A stretch of 64,000 bases of DNA, from assembly GCA_017607445.1 (NCBI GenBank), contig JAEVHH010000002.1:4889501-4953500 (forward strand). Direction: 5' to 3'. This DNA is from Histoplasma ohiense. Taxonomy: Eukaryota > Ascomycota > Eurotiomycetes > Onygenales > Ajellomycetaceae. The notes beneath the pieces are model-generated. The model worked only from the letters and a program-made list of their open reading frames with translations, ran no database searches and was not told the origin of the DNA. Position numbers and translations under genes: made by a program. This document shows positions 58,640 to 64,000 of this stretch, one piece after another (position 1 is the stretch's first letter; each line of letters opens with the position of its first letter).

Positions 58640-59938
58640 ATGACAGATATTAGGGTAAATATTCCTATGTATAATTATCGAATCCATATGCGTAACTGCA
58701 TGTTGCTCGAGTAAATAGCAAATCCATTGCTGACCACGGCCCAGAACGCACCCAATCCGGACGGCCAATTCAAGCGAGCACCATCTGCCTTCCGCTCCAG
58801 CATCTCGCGCTCCCCAACCGCGCCATTCCCCGCAGAACGGGACCGATATGTCCTGTACATAAACACCGGTTGTCCCTGGGCGCACCGTACCAATATCGTG
58901 CGCACACTAAAGGGGCTAGAATCCATAATCGAGTGCGTAGTCTTAGACCCACGCCTGACTCCCGACGGTTGGTATTTCTCAGGAGAATACGACAGCGCAG
59001 TCGCGGATCCGTTGTACGGCTTCACCCATCTCAAGGAGTTGTACCTCAAAGCTGACCCCGGGTATGTGGGCAACTACACAGTTCCTGTGCTGTGGGACAA
59101 GAAGAAGGAGACGATCGTGAGCAATGAGAGTGGGGACATTATCCGGTTCATGTATGAGGAGTTTGATGAGCTGCTGGTTGATGAGCAGGACGCGTTGCGC
59201 GAGGCTAACCGCGCCGGCGGCGGGTTATACCCAGAGCACCTGCGGGCAAAGATTGATGAGATGAATGAGTGGGTGTATGAGACGGTGAATAACGGGGTAT
59301 ATCGATGTGGTTTTGCGAGATCGCAGGAGGCGTATAACCAGAGCGTTTACCTTCTATTTGCGTCGTTGGATCGCATTGAAGAGCATCTGGGCCAGCTGGA
59401 CCATCAGCCATATCTGTTCGGCGAAAATATCACTGAGGCGGATATCAGGTTGTATACAACCATGATCCGCTTTGATGTGGCGTATCATGGGATTTTCAAG
59501 TGTAACTTGAAGATGATTCGGCACGACTATCCCCGGATTCATAGGTGGCTGAGGACGCTGTATTGGGATGAATCGGAGAGGACTTGTGGGGGGGCTTTTA
59601 AGAAAACGACGCATTTTAATGTGGTGAGTGAAGCCCTTTCATTTTTCATTTCCCATTGTTGTTTCGTTTCTCAAATGGTCTCCTTCAAATGGTTCGTGTG
59701 GAACAGTGCTGGTTTGAGGATGCAACCTGTTTTTGTTTTCCCTTCTTTTTTCCATTCCTTCTTTCTTTTAGAATCTTTCATTTCGGAATGGAAAAGCTAA
59801 CTGGATAATTTTCTGTCCCTGTTCAATCAGTATAAACCCGCATATCTTTCATCCTTGCAAGTTAAAATGGGCAGTACCGACAAGCTCGTGCCTGCTGGGC
59901 CGTCCCCCGATATTTCTCCATTGACGAATGATCTATGA
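58640..59938 (+). CDS. Ecm4/Gto-type glutathionyl-hydroquinone reductase (xi-class GST)
   Basis: Cytosolic glutathione transferase-fold oxidoreductase that reduces S-glutathionyl-hydroquinones. I infer three exons: 58640-58654, 58745-59623 and 59831-59938, giving 333 residues. The first is a 15-bp coding exon (MTDIR) followed by a GTAAAT donor, a GCTGAC branch and a CCCAG acceptor. It supplies an ATG where the long second exon has none before NPDGQFKRAPSAFR. The catalytic cysteine is in NTGCPWAHR (about residue 53); the family's DGEFKR-like start is present. VPVLWDKKKETIVSNES is the glutathione-binding segment, and the C-terminal helical domain includes PYLFGENITEADIRLYTTMIRFD. The last exon gives YKPAYLSSLQVK and ISPL, the expected family end. 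The substrate is unknown. Confidence 0.9.
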
Positions 59939-62900
59939 TCGGCCAAAGCGTGCGGTTTTCTAGCCCTCAGTTATATATGTCCAATGTCAATGAGAGCAAT
60001 GTTCGAATGTTGTGCCCTTGCGATAATACATGTTCAGTGCATACATGAACATGTTGATCAACTGATTTGAGACATACAACTCGTGTGGCTTTCGTTGCTG
60101 AAGATGCATACATATGTCGACATTGAGATATCATATCTATCATGTACCGGGTATCTACGTCAGTATGATTTCCAGATGAACTCTCTATTCCTGGAGCTTT
60201 TGAATAAATTACAAGTCAACACGGCATGCACTAATCCAAACAAGCCCTTGGCATACTCAATGACATCTCAGCCGAGTTTTGGCGCTAGCGGCGGCTTGAA
60301 CTCCCTTTCCCGCCCCCTGCCGTGCCAATTTACATCCCGCGCAATAATTGGGGATAATTAGTTGAGGACCCGGGAAGACCGAAAGCGAGCCACATGGCAA
60401 TTGCCGTGGGCTGATTCCGAAGGGGAAAAATGGAGCACACCCATAGTCTCATTACTTGGCAATCCATCCCCCGCGGGCGGCACCAACTAACCAAGTAAAG
60501 CACCTTCCACGAAGCATGGGGGTGAGGTGTGATAGTCGAAAGCCAGGAGAGGCTTGTGCTGCAGAGAAGCTCCGTAGCCGCGTGGAAGAACGGCGGAAAT
60601 CCATTCCTCCGGAAGGAAGTGGGTATCTTCCCGACAAGGGGGAGGGACGAGTTTTGGCTCCCGGACCTCGCCATCCCCGAGCTCCCTGAAGTGGTGAAAG
60701 GGGCAATTCGTTGAAGATCATGGGCTTCAGAAATCATAATGATAAGAATGGCAGGACCCTGTCGAGCGGACCGGGGATGAGGCGGGATTGTTCTTGAAAA
60801 TACAACCTGAGTGGGTTTAGCGTAGCTGTAGGGAAATATTGATCATTGAAAGAGATGGGACATTGGATATCAAGCTTATCACAACAAGGACGAATTGACT
60901 CCGGGATATAATTGGAAGTAATCATTCCAGTGGCTAGTTTACCTTGCGGGAAAAAAATGCTACCAGCGCTGATTATCCAGGAAAAGGAAAAGAAAAATAG
61001 AGATAAATCATCATGTTTAAAAACCTATTTCGCTTTAAAAGGGCTCAGGCCAGGGGGTCTAGCCAATCTAATAATTTATGTAAATATCTAAGGGGAAGGA
61101 AGAAAAGAAAAAATGGCAGACCGGCAGAAGGCCGACGAACCGGCCGATGTTGGATGTTTCCGCCGCCTGCGGTGGTCTACGCTGCGTATGCAGCCATAAC
61201 GAGCAGCTGGAAGGAAAAGAAAAAGAAAAGAGAAAAAAGCCCTGTCTTTTTGATAGGACGTGAGCTGCCAACATATTTTATATCCCTGGGAAGGCCGCTT
61301 AATTAATTTATTTCCAGCAGGGGATCTCCAACTAACCGCATAACCGGGTGAGAGGGTGCCATCGACTGAGCGGAGAGTTGTATACCGTTCTCCAGTCCGC
61401 GAATAGACAAGGGCCGCTGAAAAGCAATAATAAATCGGGGATGGATTTTAAAATCCCAGCAGGAAAAACAATCGGGTTTGATTAGGATAATGGGACATAA
61501 CATGAGTAGCGAATGTCGCATTACAGTGATGGATATAGTAGTAGCACGCAAGTATTATTTCCGGCGCCTGCGCCTGCGCCTGCGATCCCTTTTGATGGAG
61601 GTGCCTTCGGAAGATTTTGCTTACTGCTCGCCTGTTTCTTATATTCTACATTTACCTCTCTGGGATTAAGGGGTGGTTTAGTCGACCCGTTTCTCGCAGC
61701 TAGCCTTTGGGTGTTCGCGAGGGAAGCTTCCACGGTTCCACCTCTGGAATGCTCCAGTTCACATCAAACAGGGGGTGTGCTCAAGACGAATTATCCAGCC
61801 AGAGTTTAGCCGTGCGGGTGGATTTACCCCCTGTAGAGTCAGCCCGCTAACAGACGACCAAGGAAAGCCGACATGGATTATGTTCAACCACTTACCGCCG
61901 TGGTATTACTGTATCCATGGGTGTGGGATTTGTTAAGTGCTGACCCGCATGCTTTTGCTGGGCCAAACATTGGCATACACTATGAAGTCCACCTGCAAGA
62001 CAAGTGGCATTCAACAGATTCATGATGCCAGCGCTCGGAAAAATACCCAAAGGTGACAAGGCTAACGGGATAACGGAACAACATACACAGCATTTTCCTC
62101 TTCCGGCAGGGCGAAGAAATGATAACAGTTCCAGAAGCGAATGATGACACGCGGGGGTCTGGGGGGTTGCTGCGTTTTTCATAGCCGTTTTCCGAGTCAA
62201 GCTTCGGGCTTATTTTGCAGATTTATTGACCGAAGCCAGCGGCAATCAAAAAGTCGCTCGTCCTGCGACAAGGGTGCAACTCTTTCCAAGCAGTCTACAG
62301 CGGTCGGTATGTCTCCCTGGTAGCCATGATCGGGAAACAAAAATCTCAATGCCTGCTAGAATGTATCCCCAAAGGAAAACAGGCCCGTTGATGGGCTTTG
62401 TAGAAACGAAATTCGATTCTCCCGGAATAGCGAACCCTTCCATTGCTTTAAAAACCACTGATTAGCAAGCCTCAGAATTTTCGATTATCCCCCTGTTCAA
62501 AGGGACCTTGTCTGGAGCACAGGGAGATACATCGAGTATCCGGGATGACAAGTCATTCGCCCACCCCCCTTTTTGTTTTTTGAGGTTGTTCCAAGGTTGC
62601 ATTCTGCAGCCACTTAATGTCCAATTGATCAATCAGTTGATGCCTGTGATGCTCCTTGCAAGTGCTGCTGTCATTCAGTGTAGAGTCACGTTCAAGACAG
62701 GGGAACGATGAAGGCCTTTTCCCATCTTTCTGATAGCTCCCAATTCTGACATCTGATATCTGCAAAAGGCCTAATAATTCCTAGACTGTTATTCCCCATA
62801 TTCAAGGACAGTCAGTGGTCGTATACACGTCATATCTGCCATATCAGAAGACGCGCCGGATTTTGCTAGGCGTTCTGGAGGTATAATATCGGATTACCTC

Positions 62901-64000
62901 TTCGAAAGAATCGATGGTTGCCCGTCGTGGCATATCCATATGGCAGGTGAACTGCAAGACCAAGGCACCTCAAGAGAGTAGGGGAATTGAATGGGATGGC
63001 GGCATTGTTCTGTACCATAAATTCTGCTCTGCAAAATATACGAAAAGAAATCAGGCTAAACACCGTCAATTATGCAGGTCGAAGAATGAGGGAATCTCTT
63101 GACCATCGGAAGGCTTCTTCACTGCACCCTACCCTTGTCCAGGGATGGAAGTAAATGTACTGACAAAGATATCCTTGCCCCAAAGAGGATAATCAAGTAG
63201 TGTACCTTTCGAGCCGAGAATGGCAGCCAACATCATACTATTAACCTGGCTGTTGGTAAAAGTATAAAGTGTGAAATGACAGAAAATAGTTGTTGATATG
63301 TCCATTTTATCTCCTTACCCTCTGGTTTCGCCTCTTGTACTGATGAGCCATCATGAATGGCATTGGCCTCCAAATGGGCAACAGGCGGGACGGCTCGTTC
63401 CGGTAGCAAATGAATATGATGTGATATACGCGGGCTTGACAACTACAAAGCAGAGGAGAGATTGCCTCTTAGCGACCAAGATACGGGAACAATCAAATGT
63501 GATGGTTAGCGTTTCATATTATTCAACAAACTGTTGGAACAGCTCGAAATCTCCACAGTAAAACCTCCCGCAAAGAAAAACTCTCTTGTATATTCGTACG
63601 GAAAATCTGAGCGCCAACTTCGGACCGGCTGTCACTTTTCAAAAGAAACTCATCATTTTCCATTTTCCATTCCTCCTTCTTACCTTTACCTTTTCTGGAA
63701 TAAACTTATCCACTCCTGGGTGCTTGACGCTGACTGTGGAGACTCTGAAGAATAGCTTCGAATAGCTTCGAATAGCTTCGAGCCAGCAGATGGAGGAGGG
63801 GAGTGTGCACTGTCCAGGACCTCCCCGCTGCCAGGGTTAGAATTCCTGTCTTTCAACAGTGCCAATCAGCTGAATGGAGCCAAACCCACCGTGCCTACAC
63901 GATATACGTTTTGAAAAAAACGACAGGATGGAGCATAATTCTTAAAAGTTTCAACACCTCCCCCCAAAATAGAGCGTCCCATGAGCAGTTAACGGAGATA
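59939..64000. other. Right-end region without recognisable genes
   Basis: This 4.06-kb stretch runs to the window edge. It holds small repeats (GCGCCT units at 61564-61584, the 10-bp repeat at 63751-63780) and scattered short frames on both strands, none resembling a known family. It may be the promoter side of a gene outside the window or decayed repeat sequence. Confidence 0.45.
63751..63780. repeat. 10-bp tandem repeat AATAGCTTCG x3
   Basis: Three perfect head-to-tail copies of AATAGCTTCG occupy exactly 30 bp. The context is non-coding. Confidence 0.85.

Noticed and set aside
1..64000. CRISPR arrays, prokaryotic operons or phage
   Set aside because: The window is eukaryotic throughout: spliced genes, fungal families and no regularly spaced repeats.

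Overview
The window looks like a nuclear chromosome segment of a filamentous ascomycete. Genes are on both strands. Introns are short (mostly 44-185 bp) with GT-AG ends and CTAAC/CTGAC-type branch points. Every recognisable product has a fungal counterpart: a SidC-type siderophore NRPS, Akr1, an Mcp5/ApsA-type cortical protein, a Swe1/Wee1-type kinase, a Pho85 cyclin and an Ecm4-type glutathione transferase. I infer a eurotiomycete. An Onygenales-like genome would fit the loose gene spacing and long T-tracts, but the species cannot be read from the sequence.

Layout, left to right. The minus strand carries the 5' part of cystathionine beta-synthase, cut by the window edge, and an alpha/beta hydrolase. 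On the plus strand follow a divergent calcium/proton exchanger, a HAUS3-like augmin subunit, a Pho80-type cyclin and the ankyrin-DHHC palmitoyltransferase Akr1. The centre is one very large gene (about 14.3-30.3 kb) for an NRPS with three adenylation, six thiolation and six condensation domains. Their order A-T-C-A-T-C-T-C-A-T-C-T-C-T-C is that of ferricrocin/ferrichrome synthetase. After it come a Wee1-family kinase with a long pyrimidine-rich leader, the spliceosomal DEAH helicase Prp2, a small soluble cytochrome b5 and a DUF4291 protein, all plus strand. A PH-domain/coiled-coil cortical protein lies on the minus strand. A 7.25-kb stretch without a recognisable gene is followed by an Ecm4-type glutathionyl-hydroquinone reductase, then 4 kb more with no recognisable gene.

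Functionally this is a housekeeping neighbourhood with one secondary-metabolism gene embedded in it. The NRPS has no visible hydroxylase, acyltransferase or transporter partners here, so its hydroxyornithine substrate must be made by genes elsewhere. Two other observations touch iron biology: a tight cluster of GATA motifs about 1 kb upstream of the NRPS, and an inverted CCAAT pair upstream of the haem protein cytochrome b5. Both are unproven. I reconstructed exon structures by hand from reading frame, splice consensus and family knowledge. The least certain points are the first intron of the NRPS and the identity of the augmin subunit.
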